Shown here: positions 45,553-60,100 of the stretch, one piece after another
Layout of the letters: every line of letters starts with the position of its first letter
Numbering within the stretch: position 1 is the first letter of the stretch
Source: Enoplosus armatus
Taxonomy: Eukaryota > Chordata > Actinopteri > Centrarchiformes > Enoplosidae
Reading direction: 5' to 3'
Length of the DNA: 64,000 nt
NCBI RefSeq assembly: GCF_043641665.1
Contig: NC_092186.1
Coordinates: 22,421,501 to 22,485,500, forward strand
The notes under the pieces: generated by a model
Databases searched by the model: none
Seen by the model: only the letters and a program-made list of their open reading frames with translations
Told to the model about the DNA's origin: nothing
Translations under genes and position numbers: made by a program

Positions 45553-46829
45553 TTAGTTTGTCCGGAGCTGGTAATCTGCCAAGAAATGTAACAGCAGAGC
45601 ATTAACGCAGCTTTCTTCCCCTCATCACCCCTGCACATCCCATCACTGCCAATCTGCCCTATTAAATCCCTAAACAAGATTTGCACGAATACTAGCTGTA
45701 GTGGCATTTTCCTAAATCACATCACTGTGTTAATATTTAACACGTTCCTTTCTCAGACAGACACTTCATTCTCTGCAGACTCAGGAGCAATATCCCAATA
45801 TTCAATTGGCAAAATCAGATTTACAGAGTTATTAAGTTGGATGTGTGTATCCAGGAGTGTCTGATAAAAGGATAACACTACACTTTGTACTTTTGGTTTG
45901 GGGCGGTTTTCATTTCTTTGAAGTCGAGGCCTTTTAGTTCCAGTTGAGGGAAACGTTAACGCTGACAATAACGACGGCAGTGTGTTTCTAACTTTTGCGG
46001 AATGAAACTTTGTTCTGGCTCAGTACAAACAAGCACGGCACATGCGCTCAACAGCTCGCCAGCTATTCACGACCGAGTTATCAGAACATGGCTGTCTTTT
46101 ATTGAGGAAGTAACGCACTGTGGATCGCAGCTGAGCTGGCCAGTGACGTGAGCTTCACTGCACTGATTCAGTACAATAAATATTCATTTCTACTTGTACT
46201 GAACACCTCTAGAGCCAGGCCTCGTCAGCCAAGGCCAGCCAGGTTCTCACATTTGGCGTAGATCCTCCCTAGAGGAGCGGATATTAAAGTCTGTGGTTGT
46301 AGAATAAGATGTTAAATAATCACGTATGTGTGTAGTGTTTGGGGGTCCACATACTTCTGGCCATTTACTGTACTTGACATTACTGTCTGAAAATGTATTA
46401 CTTCAAGGCATGAATGTATCCCCAATGCAAAAACATATAGATGACACTTAATACACGTTGGTGCTTGAAAATTCAGCATTTTCATTTCAGGACATCACGC
46501 CAACGATGCAGCTGCTTCTGTTCTGACCGCTGACAGTCTGATATCTGTGAAGTCGTCACTAACTGCTGTACGGTACGGCTGCTAAATGCCTGTTCACCAC
46601 TCATTAATAAGTCAGCGCAGTCAGTCTACAGGATCAGGGTATTGTTTAATCAGTGCGAGTGTGTCTGCATGTAGTGCCGCGTGAAATGTGATCGTCACTG
46701 TCCTCCCTCCCCGTGTTGCTGATGGTAACAATAAGAGAAAAGCGATATCCTTCTCTCCCAGTCCCCCTACCTTCATCACTCTTCTTTCTCTCACCCTTAC
46801 TCGTCTCCTGTCCTCCTCCTCCTCTTTTC

Positions 46830-46875
<46 letters not shown>

Positions 46876-48070
46876 CGCTGGTGTTAAGGCAACGCGATAG
46901 TAACCTTGGCATTCTCTGAGTGCCACCCTGGGAGCCTGCAGGCGCTCTGTGGCATCATTCAACCTCCTCAGCCCCTGACTCGTACCCGACACCTCCAGGT
47001 AATGTGTATGATGGATGTTTCAGGTTCATTCCTAGGGCGTATGGTAGGTATGAAATTTTTCTGACCGTGGTCCAGTGGAGATACTGGGTCAGTCTGTCCC
47101 AAAATTCATTGTGTTTAAGGTAGAGACGAAGCTTCTTGTATATTTCAACATTATTCCAGGTAAAATCTCGAGTTAGTGGGGTGATAAAAGTTCAGCATCG
47201 CAAACACTGAAACACCTCTGGGGTGTGATGCAGAAGGGTTCATTCCCAGGGCAGCGACTGAATGTACAGATCCCAGGCGACAGCTTTGATAAACAAATTT
47301 GACCGCATTCTCTCGACTGTACGGTAGCCCTGCGCAAATCTGGACGGCCGAGACGTGAAGAATTGTACGCTCCTAGCTAGCAGGCTTGTACAGTTTCTAT
47401 CCTTGGCATCCTGTGCGGTGTCATTCTAAGCCCCAGAGGCCATGACTCATGGTGATAGAGCCAGGTAATGGATATGATGGATGTTACACAGCTGGGTTCA
47501 CTCTTAGGGCACACACACTGAATAGTGTTGCAGAGAGACTGATCGTGACACCTGCTCTCGCAAAAGGAAAACATCATATTTAACCTCATGATAACCTCCT
47601 GGCTTTGGACTTTAGACAGAAGAAAGCGGAACAGCAACAGTGGAGTTCATAAGTCCTACACAATGTGGGCACTTCACATTCATCTTAATGAATCATGTCT
47701 TTTATTATGTGCTGGTATTTTAACGTCTCTGTCAATGTGCTTTGGTGTGTTTGAATGTGCTCTTCTCTTGGGGAGATGCCAATATCAAGCAAATCTGACC
47801 AAACCACACCAACGCAGTCCTGACGAGGCAGACACGTTGAGTTTTTGAGTGCTAAACTCTGAATACATAATACCTGCAGATGCTACAGAAATACTTATCT
47901 GAAAGCAGGTTTTCAGGGGATTTAAAACTACGGACGCAACAGTCACAACAGGCTGCCAACTTAGTGCCACAATCCCTGACCTCATGTAACCTTACATAAT
48001 GAGTTCCACACAGTCAGATATGCAGATTCTAAATTTGGGGAAAAAAAGAGAGTAGAGGTGTCAGAATCGG

Positions 48071-48128
<58 letters not shown>

Positions 48129-51100
48129 CTGTATGTGTTGGTTCTCACCTCCACTTTGTGTGATGTAGCGCACCCACGGTAATGCCTGGTAACCGCTCTT
48201 CTCTATGATCTTAAGGTAACGCACCTAGGGAACACAGACAGGTTAGATATAGTTATTTCACACACCGACATCTGCTGTGTATAGCCTGTGTGCCTCAGTG
48301 TGTTCATGGCAGTCCACTTATAGCAGGTGTAAATCGTCCCTGTCCATGACAGGATGTAAAACAGGAAAACTGAAGCACCTTAAGCTTGATATACTCAGGT
48401 GGGGATCACACATTTCATATATTTGTCATTTATCATTTGGCAGTTGTACTGTAATGGAAGATTTACACTCTGCGGCAGTGGAGAGCGAGCTGTGACAGAG
48501 TGTATGATGTGATTCGAAACTACAGGAAGAGGACTCGATACGTTTATTTAGCCTAGTGTTAGTAACGGCCATTTATATTCCCTCTGCAGTGCACCCCCGT
48601 GTGAATGTCAAGCAGCGCACTGTCGAAGAGACAGTTAAAAAACAAACAAACAAGGAAGTAGAACTAAAGCCTGTGTGAATGGGTGTGAATGAAGGGTCCA
48701 ACCTGAATCCCAGACACGGTGAAATAGGGGATCTCAAAGTTAACTGTGATTGGTCTCTTTGCATCCAGCTCTTCACTCTCCACGCTGGGGAGCCCGAAGT
48801 GCGCCCGCATCATGTACTCCTTACCGCCCTGCGCACACGGAAACAGAAGAGGCCGCAAAGCTGTTACTGTGTACTGGTAAAACATTACATTCAGAGTGAT
48901 GTTGTTCACAAAGCCTTTCAGGTTTGTCTGATGAGCTCGGTTCCCAATTGACACAAGGTTGTTTTGTCCGAACACAAAACAAACATTTGTATCCACGGCG
49001 ACGTGAGGCAACTCCCATGTCACATCAGATACCAATTCATTGGGAAAAACAGGTTAATTATTCTTCAGACCAGCAACTGCGTAACACATCATCCGAGCAC
49101 TGAGCCTTGTTAGTTTGTACTTTGGATTTACTTTCTGCAAATGGGTTACCTTTTTGACTTTAAAGCCCCTGAAACGTCACATCAAATAACTATTTCTCTA
49201 GAACATTTAAAATGTATGACTAAAGCAACAATCAAAGTCGTAGCCTTGTCATGTTTTATTAAGAGTTGAACACTCAAAGACTAAGCTAATTTGTTCCATC
49301 AGGGCCGTGTGGGTGTGCTCTTATCAGTTACGACAGACAGTAGCATGGCAACGAACGCAAACAACCCCACTGGTTGTCATCACATCTTCTTTTTTTGCCA
49401 CATGCTGTTGTATGTGACGTCACCAGCTGAGCCCTGCCCGCTTGGAAGCAGCGAGCTCAGACAAAAAACGCAAATACAGACGAAACGGTCTCCTTAAAAG
49501 TGACCAAAACTGTTCTGTTCTGCCAGATAATTGTGTGCTCGTGTAGGAGCCTGTCTAGTCATAAGAAGCTGATTGGGAAAACACGTTTTTAGAACATTTA
49601 ATAAACTGGAAAAACCGGAATAACTGATGCTAATTAACAGTGTTATTTTCCTTGCCATTATATAGTTGTGGTTGCCTACAGCTGATAAGAATACCCAATA
49701 AAATCTCTAAAATATGTACATGCTCCAGCTGATGGTAAATGGACTCATTTCTAAAAGCTGTATATACTGTCCCTGTTACAGGAGGGTAACGTTCAGTGTG
49801 TTTATCAGTCTCTTTATCACGACGAGCCACCGCTTCATCTATGTTTCCTCGACACCTCCATCAAACATTACAAGTTAAGTATGGTTTCCAGTGAGAATAT
49901 GCAGTTTTACAGTGGTTGGTCGACAGCAACAGAGAAGAAATGTAGTGCAGACTCACACACGAGCTGGACAACAATACGTCACCAGTGGAAATTCTTAACC
50001 CTCCTTGACAGGCTGAAGGTGTAATGAATTACTGAGGGGGATATCAGAACTTGACAGATAAAAAGGAACCTCGACTGAATTAATGTTCGGCTCGCGTTTA
50101 AAAAAAGTTTCCTTCTGAATAGTTTAGTCCGCAGACAGCAGAGACTGACACAAAGACTGTGAGAGGAACAACAGGAAATGGAGAGATAAGATGCGATCGT
50201 GTGTGTTTTTCTGTGCGTGGGGAGGCTGATTGCAATGTGATAAACAGCTGCTGTCTCGTACTAGTCAGAGTCAAAATGCAACCCCATTTTTTTTTCGACA
50301 CTTGGCCTGGTTCAAGCTTATGAAGCTATGATGCATCATGAGTGGCGGAGGAGGTACGTAAAAGTAGCAACAACTAAGTAAAGGACCTGCATTCAAAATT
50401 GTACCAAAGAAAAGTATTAGCATCGAAATATACTTAAAGTACCAAAAGTAAAAGTACTCATTATGAGAAGAGAGAATGGCCCACTTCAGAATAATGTATA
50501 TTATGTCACTGGATTACAATTATTGACGCATTAATGTGTACATGCATCACGTTAATGTTGCAGCTGATAAAAGTGGGGGTCACTTCAATTACTCTATATA
50601 CTGCTGGGTAACTTGTGTTGCCCCGGGGATAAATACATTCATATCTTATCTTAGCTTATAATAACACATCATAATGTATTTGTGGTATTATTAATCTGTA
50701 TCTGCAAAGTAACTAGTAAGTAAAAGTATGAAATAAATGTAGAGTGAAAAGTACAATATTTGGCTCCGAATTGTAGCGGAGGAGAAGTACGAAGAAGCAG
50801 AAAATGGAAATACTCGAGTAAAGTACAAGTGCCTAAAATTGTGCAGTACTTGAGTAAATGTACTTAGTTACTTTCCACCACTGTGTATCATACTGATGCT
50901 GCTCTGCCTTTAAAACCTGATAGAGGTGGAACAAGATGCATCAACACGTACTGAATGCTAATTTTAGGTTACAAACTGTGATGTTCTGTTGAGTTGTCTC
51001 ACTAACAGGGAAAGACTTGATGTTCCACTGCACCACGCTCTTCTCGGGCACCCACTTGGTGCTGCCTGTGCTGGTCTTGAACTTGGGTGAGTCCGCATCA

Positions 51101-51413
51101 CTGGGCACTGGCACCAGAATGGACACATTGTTGGCGGTGGACCGGCTCTTAAACTGACTCCGGGCCTGCGGGAGGTGACAGAGGATGGAGTTCAAATGTC
51201 GTCCGAGACCTTTGCAACAACAAAAGGCCACGCACATCCAAATTCAAATCAAGGTCTTTATGATTATGCACACTGCAGCTTGTTATTTTTCAAGTCTGTG
51301 CGGCCGCCGCTGCCTCAAACAGATGGTAAGCGGTAATCCACCTGAGAAGTATGTGCCATAAATACTAAATACGTTTCAGAGAAGAGACTAGACGAATGGA
51401 TAAGGACATGGTA

Positions 51414-51448
<35 letters not shown>

Positions 51449-53069
51449 TGTGTTGTTCATCATTACCTTCACCTTGATCTCCACACGGCTGTGAGAGAAC
51501 TTCTCAATCACGCTCTCGATCCATATGAGAGGCTTCACCTGTCAGAGAGAGAGAGAGAGAGGACAAGGTCAGAGAGAGAGAGAGAGAAGAGATTGTGTTT
51601 GTACAAGGGAGACAATAACTGTTAAGAAGGCACAGCAGACCCCCCCCCCAGATATAGTTAAGGTCATCAGACGACATGTACGCCAGCATGGCAGGATGAG
51701 AGGCAACATGTGGCGTAGTAGGTTAACTGAACCACTATTTATCTTGACGCATGTGAGTCATTATTACAGGGCACTGACGTATATTTGCAGCCATATTGCT
51801 TATTTCTTAGTGTGACATTTTGACATAATAAATACTTTGCTACAAGCAAATAGAAGCTTTCTTAGTTCATAACTTGGCTGTCCACTTTGTTCTCTTTTAA
51901 GACCAATTACGTCAGTATATCTGACGTTGTATTGACACCCTGCGGACAGCGTAACCCACTGGTTGTGTATTGTGTGTTACATTGCAGCTCCTTATGGTGA
52001 TGATGATGATATCAGTGTGATGTTTCTGTCATTCCAGCACGCAGGCAGTGTACACACGTATGGCCTTCTGAGAAAGTACAAGAAACCTTTAAAGCGTACT
52101 TTAACCGACCGACCACAGTGACTGCAAACTCCACAACCGGTGATATTTATTATGAGGACTACTACATACTAATCTCTAATAGCTCCTTCTGTTATAACTG
52201 TTAAAACAATGTATTTAGCAATTCCATTACTACTGTTAATACTTTACTATAGCAGCTACTTACACGGTCACTACCATTAGGAGGCAGATATTGATCGATA
52301 TTAGAGAGTTTTAAAACGAATGGATGCTGACGTATTGACAGATAGTTGTCTTTTTACGCAAACAGTTGTGACGATATTTACAGAGGCAAGATACTTTGCA
52401 GTTGAACAATAAATAATGACAGTGACAGTAAGTATAAGACCACGATGAACGTTGGACAGCGAACGTCACCGCAAGTTCAATCATTATAAATACGAACAAA
52501 AACATGGGTAATGTTTTAAACATGAAATAGGTAATAATAATGTTTCCACACTGCAAGTTATAGTTACGTATTTGCCAACATAGACGTCAGTGCCGATGCG
52601 TCTGTGATATCAGCCGATGTCAGCCGATATCTACCAAATTGAGAGTTTGATTAGAAATGATCAGTTTCTGTTCTTGACCATTCCAAGGTTGTGAAGGTGT
52701 CTGTGCGCACACTTTACTGTGAGACAAATAAGAAGTGTGTTCTTGGTGTTTGCTGGTGTGTAGGGTGTGTGTTGCGCGGGAATCATTTGTCTGTGTGTCC
52801 TACTCACCGCTGTGTTGAGGCGGTAGGACATGAGCTCGCTCTCGCCGTCGGGGGGGATGAAAGAGATGGTGCGGTCGTTCTCGAAGCGTGACAGACGGAC
52901 GCACTGATGAAACTTCACATCCTCCAGCTCCACTGTCTTACTCTTCTCTCCTGACACACACACACACAAACAATACACACACAGAAATACACAAAAAAGA
53001 TTGAGAGGCTTCCACGCAGCCTTGGGGAAATCAAGGTCAAGGTAATGATGACTGACAAACATTCACTCA

Positions 53070-53114
<45 letters not shown>

Positions 53115-53715
53115 TGTACACGCAGTGTGCTACCAAATCCATCTGCCCTCTTCTTGCCCCCCCCACTGAACAGTTATTTTGCTGCAACACACAAACACAC
53201 ACAAACTGCCTGCCTTCAAAACCTGCTGCCATCATCTTCTCCCCCCACTGAAGCCCATTCAGCTGCCTCACAAATATAGCCACACCTGCACTAACACACA
53301 CACACACACACACACACACTTGAGGTCAGTTGAGGTGTTTGCCAGACACAGATGACCTGAGGAGGAGACATTAATCCGGAGTCGAAAAAGTAAATTAAAA
53401 CGTAACAAATCCTCGGTTTTGAGAGGCTGAAAGCAAGTGATTATTTGGCTTTTTTGCTCGATCAATAATGACTATCATTCATTTTCTGTTAATCAACTAA
53501 CGCATATAGCACTAGAGTACACTGCATCTGCAGTCCGCTGGAGAACGGCCGTCGTTCTCCTCCTCTTTGGTTAATGGAGGGTGCCGAGTGGTGGGAAAAC
53601 TGCTGTCATGACTGTGGGCCTTCAACTAAATCCCCCATTCAACGGCTAAAGCCTGCCTCACCTGCTGTAAATGCAACCCTGGACCAGCACTGAGGCCTGA
53701 CGGAGAGACTGTGTG

Positions 53716-53775
<60 letters not shown>

Positions 53776-53866
53776 AGTATTTGAGTATGCACCTTCATTG
53801 TTCATTGTTCTCTCTTGAGTGTGTGTACGTGCATAGGTTTATGCATGTTTGCTCGTTTCTCTATTG

Positions 53867-53918
<52 letters not shown>

Positions 53919-54067
53919 CATTTCCTCATGTCATGAGTGGGGAATGGCTGAGGTCAGGTCTAAGGAGAGCACAACACTCCTGGACAGGGAAGCCCTTTAG
54001 AACAGCTTCTGTCTCTCTCAGTCTCTCTATTTCTGTTTGTTTTTATGTTAGTAACACACAAACACAA

Positions 54068-54129
<62 letters not shown>

Positions 54130-57100
54130 GCAGCGTTATCAAGAAGACAAGAAAGAAAGGTCATGTGGGACACTCTCTGTCATTGCTAGGACCTCAGGGG
54201 CCGGAAGAAGAGACAGGTGTGTGTGCTTCTGTGCGTGTGTGTGTGTGTACATGTCGGGTGAGGATTGAAGATGCAGCAGTGTCCCCTGTGGTTCACCTTT
54301 AAAGCTGCTCTCACCTGTTTCTGTGCTTTTAATACACAGCAGCAGACAGGAGGAACCTAATCTGTTTTCTGTCTGCTGCCGCGCGGCAAGAGGAGAGACA
54401 CAGGGAACCGTTTCACCCAGACATTTTTGGGGAATGTTTCTGTCCAAAAGCATCTTACAGTGCTGTGATGTCACTGACGTGTGTGGCCAAAGAGACGACT
54501 TAACAAAGACGCCTCGGCATGTAGAGGTCGAAGAGGAGGCGCAGGACATGTAGCCTGCAGAGCTGAAAGCCATTCCTGGATTCTTTTCTGGAGAGAACAT
54601 GAACATGCAAATCGTTCCGCGTTCTCAAATGTTGAGACACGACGCAATAATACGACCAAAAATACAAGCACGTCAATTAAAATAATTTAAAATAATTATC
54701 AGATTAATTGACAATGAAAATAATTGTTAATATGCTGCATCTCATCTGAAGGAAAAAACAGCAACTCAACTGACGTGATTATGATTCATCTTGAGGGTCT
54801 ACACCTGCTCACATGTCCTGAAGGGTTACAACTCACCCGCTATTTTAGATAAAAGGCGTCAGTGTTTGTCCTGACTGAATGAAAACAGGCTTTTTGTGGG
54901 CTATGTCATCTCATGCGGCAGTTTTATGAGAGCGACTTGTATGACACTTCACTCAGCTCCTCCGTAGTGACCATTCTGGACTTCTGCCAGCAGAGGGCAG
55001 TGTTAAATGATCTATATTCTTTTCACAGTTCAGCTGCATCCAGCTGAGATAAAATGTGCAGATCAGGGAGACATGATAAACACCAAATGACTGAAAAATG
55101 ATATGTAAAAAAGTGTAACTGCTGAGGAGGAGAGTGTAAAACCCATTTTCATATTTGTATAAACATTCAGTGTGTGTTTGTGCATCCGTCAGTGTGTTTG
55201 TTTGATCATTATTTCTGATCTTTTTTTTTTTTTTTTTTCCTGAGGATATGTTATTTCCCAGACTGCAACACACAGCAGGGGGATTGTGGGCTGCATATCC
55301 AGGATATCCACAGACCCTCACCTTTCATCTGCAGGGCTGTAGCCTGGGGTGGGGATTAACTCCGAGGCAAAGGGGCTAGACAGTGATGGGGCCTTTCCCT
55401 TTCACTAAGGAGCGGTAGGGGTGGGGGGGTGAAGAAATTTAGGCACAAGAGAGGAAGGAAAAGAGGGAGAAGAAGGAGGAGAGGGTGCGGTAATAGACGA
55501 GGAGAGACGTAGCAGTGGGAGACATTAAAGCAGAAATTGGGAAAGTAGGAGGAGAGGAAAAAGACGAGGAAGGATGAAAGCTAAGCTGAGTGCGGGATTT
55601 GTAGAAGTGAGGGGTTTAGACAGAAAGAGGAGGTGGAAGTGTGAGGGTGAGTTCAAGGAGTGACAAAATGAATAAGCAAGTGCTCAACCATCAAACAGTA
55701 GCATGTTTACAGATCATTTTTTGGCACTTAAGCATAGTTCTCGAAAGATTTTAAGGCAAATTTGGAAAAGTACATTTAGGTTGAATTATTTTCATTTCAT
55801 CCCCGTAGACAGTTTAAAAAAAACTGTCAAATCTTGGCGTGCGGGAATGACGAAGATCTCGTAAATATTCCTCTCACGTGTCACGAATGCATAACAGTCT
55901 CTCGCTGTCTGCTCAGCGTGAGGAATAAAGCGGTCAAGTCCGACTGAAAGGAAAGGCGGACCAATGAGACGAACGGTACTCATAAACCACTGCACTTAAC
56001 CTATAAAAGACTGCATTCATCAAGAAGCAGCAGAATTATATTGTCAAACTAAACAGTTGTGTGCTTTGCATTAGTCAGTGATTCCAAAACCAGGGGTGCA
56101 TGCTCCCCAGAGAGACCAGGAGACCGAGCCTGAACATCCACACTTTTAAATGATTGTAGCAACATCAATTATAATTATATTATTTAAATAATCAACAGCG
56201 CTCAGTAACATCCACTTTAAAAATCAACACAAAAGAACATATTTGGAACACGACAGATGGTGTAAATGAACGTTTGGGAACCACTTCACTGTCTAGACGT
56301 ATAACTGTACAACTACAGACAGTGAGACTGACTCACTGTTACTTACTGCCTGTGATTTCAAACAGCACTTTGTCATTGAGGCCCAATCTGAGTTCCGGCA
56401 TTCCCGACAGGACCACTTTGAGCTTGATGGTGCCCACTATTTCACTCCGCAGGACGCTGCCATTGGCACTCACCTGTAGGCGGAGGAGCAAAGCATCACA
56501 TTAAACAAAGTGAAAGTAAACTGGAAGTACACAAGCTTCACTGTTAAGAGCACACAAACGTTGCTTTGCGCAGATCAGTAGTAAGACGGAATCACAAGGG
56601 CACTCCTGCTCATGAACTGGGAGAAATCAACAAACAGACTCATACCCCAGATCAGCCTTTCAGCAGATACAAACAGACTGAGGAACGAGACTGCAGAGCT
56701 CTCGGCGTTCAGCGAGAGGAGTGTAAGCAAGGCATTAATGCGAAAGAGGATCAAAACATTTTTTTTAAAAAGGTCCCTGGTCACAGAAAAGGGAAGGAAG
56801 CGGCAACTGCGGCTCTCCGGCAGCGGTTAAATACCTACACTTCATAAAAACCTGCAACTGTATGTTGAGTTGTCCTTGTCGCTTCAAGGACATGAAATTT
56901 CAGAGGAAAGCCACTTCTCTTCCCTCTTCGTTCAGAACACGCAGCGTGTTCGCGTGTACAAAGCTGTTCTGCTTCTTTTGCTGCAGGAAGTCTGAGCCCT
57001 TGACTGCATTCCTCAGTAAAAACAACAATGAAGTAAACTAAATGTATTAGCTTATGAGTCGGTGTTATTATTAGATCATTAGTTAAAAATTCCTCTCCCT

Positions 57101-60100
57101 TCTTAAGGAAATAGTATTCATTCCACTTTCATCCCATGCATGGGGACGTTTCGCTCGACATTTTACAGCAGTTAAAACATTATAAGTAGGTAGAGATCAT
57201 CTCAAAAGTTGCACGTGATGTGTCCTAATGTATTTTGTCTGCCTCACTGACGCAGTGAAGAAACATAAATACCACAATATGACACTGAGAAAGAATAGCG
57301 CATTGTTGATATCAGAGACTGTTTCCTTCGCCATTCAATTCAAGGAAAGAGGAAACTGTTTGAAAGAGTCAAAAACGCGGCAGGCAATTTTAGCAGTGAC
57401 GCACCTACGTAGCCTCAGGGAAGCATTCTGTTAAAGAAAATCCATGAGGATGGGTGGAGAATGCACTGAGAGCTGATACTGACCTTAAATACATGACTGG
57501 ATGAGTCAGTTATGTGTATTTAAGACTTCCTGATTAGTGGTTTCTGTGTGTGTGTGTGTGTGTGCTTCTTGTGACATTATTTATTGTGGGGAAAAAATAT
57601 ATATATATTTGAAATCCAATAAATAGATTCAACAGCAACCAAAAAGAGCAATTAACACAAAATAAAGCATTAATAACTGCAAGGCTCGCTCTTTCTGTCT
57701 CTTGAGTTGGGTCTCATTTTTACTTGAGAATGTGTTTTTGTAAGATATGATGATGACAGAGCAAATATTGTCCTCACCAGTAGATTTACGGACTCAATGA
57801 CGTCCATGAAAACTTCGTTCTTCCTGTACTTGATGCCCTCCGACCGCCACGACACAGCGTTGGTGACGGTGGCAGGAGGTCGCGGAGCCCCGACCTCTAG
57901 TTTATGACCCTGCTGGGTGATGTACCTGAGAGAGAGAGAGAGAGAGAGAGAGAGGCAGAAAGAAGTTGTGATACATGTCAAACCGTTTTCTAAATTCAGT
58001 ATGTAATCACCGCAAAAACCCATTAAGTAAGTTCATCAGCATAGTTATTAGCTACTAATTGTCATAGTCCTCGTTAAGATGCTTCAGCAAGAGACAGAGT
58101 TTCCAAATTTGGAGAAATACAGTATCTCAAGAAACGGCTGCCGTGTTAAATAATAATTGAATCTCCTAATCTCCTTGAGAGACTGTCAGCTGACAGAGGA
58201 GTAACATCGCTGAAGTCTCAACAACAAAATAAGATTCTTAATTTGAAGGAATATAAATAGGAAATGGCAACAAGCAGTATGTTTTTGGGGTTGTTTTTTT
58301 TTTCCTGCAACATGAACTCAATCTCTCTTGAGGAATGTTTTTTTTTTTATATTTTGTATTAATCACACCTCGTGGCTTAAAAATAAATGAGCTATTCCAA
58401 TGTGAATAAATTAAAGAAGCTTGTTGTATGAAGTTTATTCATGGACGTAATTGGAAAATGGAGATTTACATAAACCCATTGTGACTGCAGTCACTGATAA
58501 TAATGTGACTTACTGTTTACACGATGCAAAAAGTGTCAACCAGGAGATGCCAGAATAGCTTTAATTCAATCTAATAAGTTTGGATTCTTCAAAGATTTAC
58601 TGGGAGTCACTTCTTCAAGAAATCCCATCAATGGATTTTTTTTAATGGTGGTGGAAAGTCTTAGGTGGGTTAAGATGCAGTGATTACGATAGACATGTGT
58701 CTTAATGCTCATCAAGCCATTCAGTGATGTCTGATGTCTAAGTCACAGATGGTAGCAGTAGCATTGCTGCTGCTAGCTGGAGGAGTAAAATGGGGGATTT
58801 TAATCAAACATGAGGTATTACTTCAGAAAATTCAGGAAAAGCAATTTCGAAAAAATCTGATGCTGCGCAAATGACAGCTGGCAACGGTGGTGGAGTTGAA
58901 CAACTGGAGCAAAGCTTCTTGAACGCCACGCAGGCGTGCACGTAGCACAATATCAAGAATCAGAGGAAGCACAAATTCTTACGTAATCAATGAAGAAAGA
59001 ATCGTGCAAAGAAACTGATGCACACTTGCTCCAAGTGTGTGATGAGCATTTACTTTTTGCTAAGACTTTGACTTTTAAATACTTAAACCTGGATTTATTT
59101 ATTTATTTTTGGCCAATTGGGAGCAGCGCGACAAGCTGTAAACACAACACTGGAATATTATCATCTCATATAGTTGATTTGGTGAGTGCGTTAGCATACT
59201 GTTGGGTTTCTGTAGGAAACACAGAACAGCATTACTGTAACATTCACTTTGAGTTGTGTTTCTGGACACCTGGCGAATGAAAGCCCAACACTCTAGCTAC
59301 TTTTAGCTCTCACTCCAGAGGCAAAATATCGGTCTCTTCAGCTGCTAAAGGCTCCACTGTGTTCACCAGGTAGTCGCCGACTTTGTCTGTCAGCCGTTTG
59401 GTGGAAATGATACCAAGGAGAGCGGTGAGAGCGAACCAAAAACAGTAAAGGCTGGAAAAGCAACACAATGAGCTGGGAAACGTTAAAGCTCCATGGAGCT
59501 TAGGGGATCTGCACAGTCCGGTGATAATTCATGACACATGTATTCATTTGATCCATTGGTATTCTAAAAATATGGATTTGTGCAGCTTTAAAAGAAAATA
59601 AATAAAAAAAGACGTTGAATCAATTAGTTCCAGCCTTGACTGTGAAAAATAAAAACAAGTCAGTTGACTGTTTTATATTTACATGTTATAGTTATCAGCA
59701 AGAATCTGTTCATCCAAGATCCATCCATTGAGCCCCTCATTCACTGCGCAGCACTGCAGGTTGTCTCTTAGTGTGCAAGCTTTGTGTTAACAATCCTCCG
59801 ACTGTGTCCAGGGAGACATAACGACTTGTCATGAGAATAGGAGGGCGCTGCACACAGATAAACAACATGTGACCAGACACCTGCCACTGCAGAGCTGTCT
59901 TCTTTTTTTCACACACCACCCAATAATAACTCTCTGGAATATAATGTCCGAATACATATTTCACATTCAGTTTTTATTTTGTTAGATATAAAAGTGATTG
60001 TACGGCGCCAATATTTTATACATTTAACGCAAATTAAAAAAGGACACAGATCCTAACTGCTCCATCCCTGAAGCGATCTCTCGTCTCCTCCCTCTGTGTC

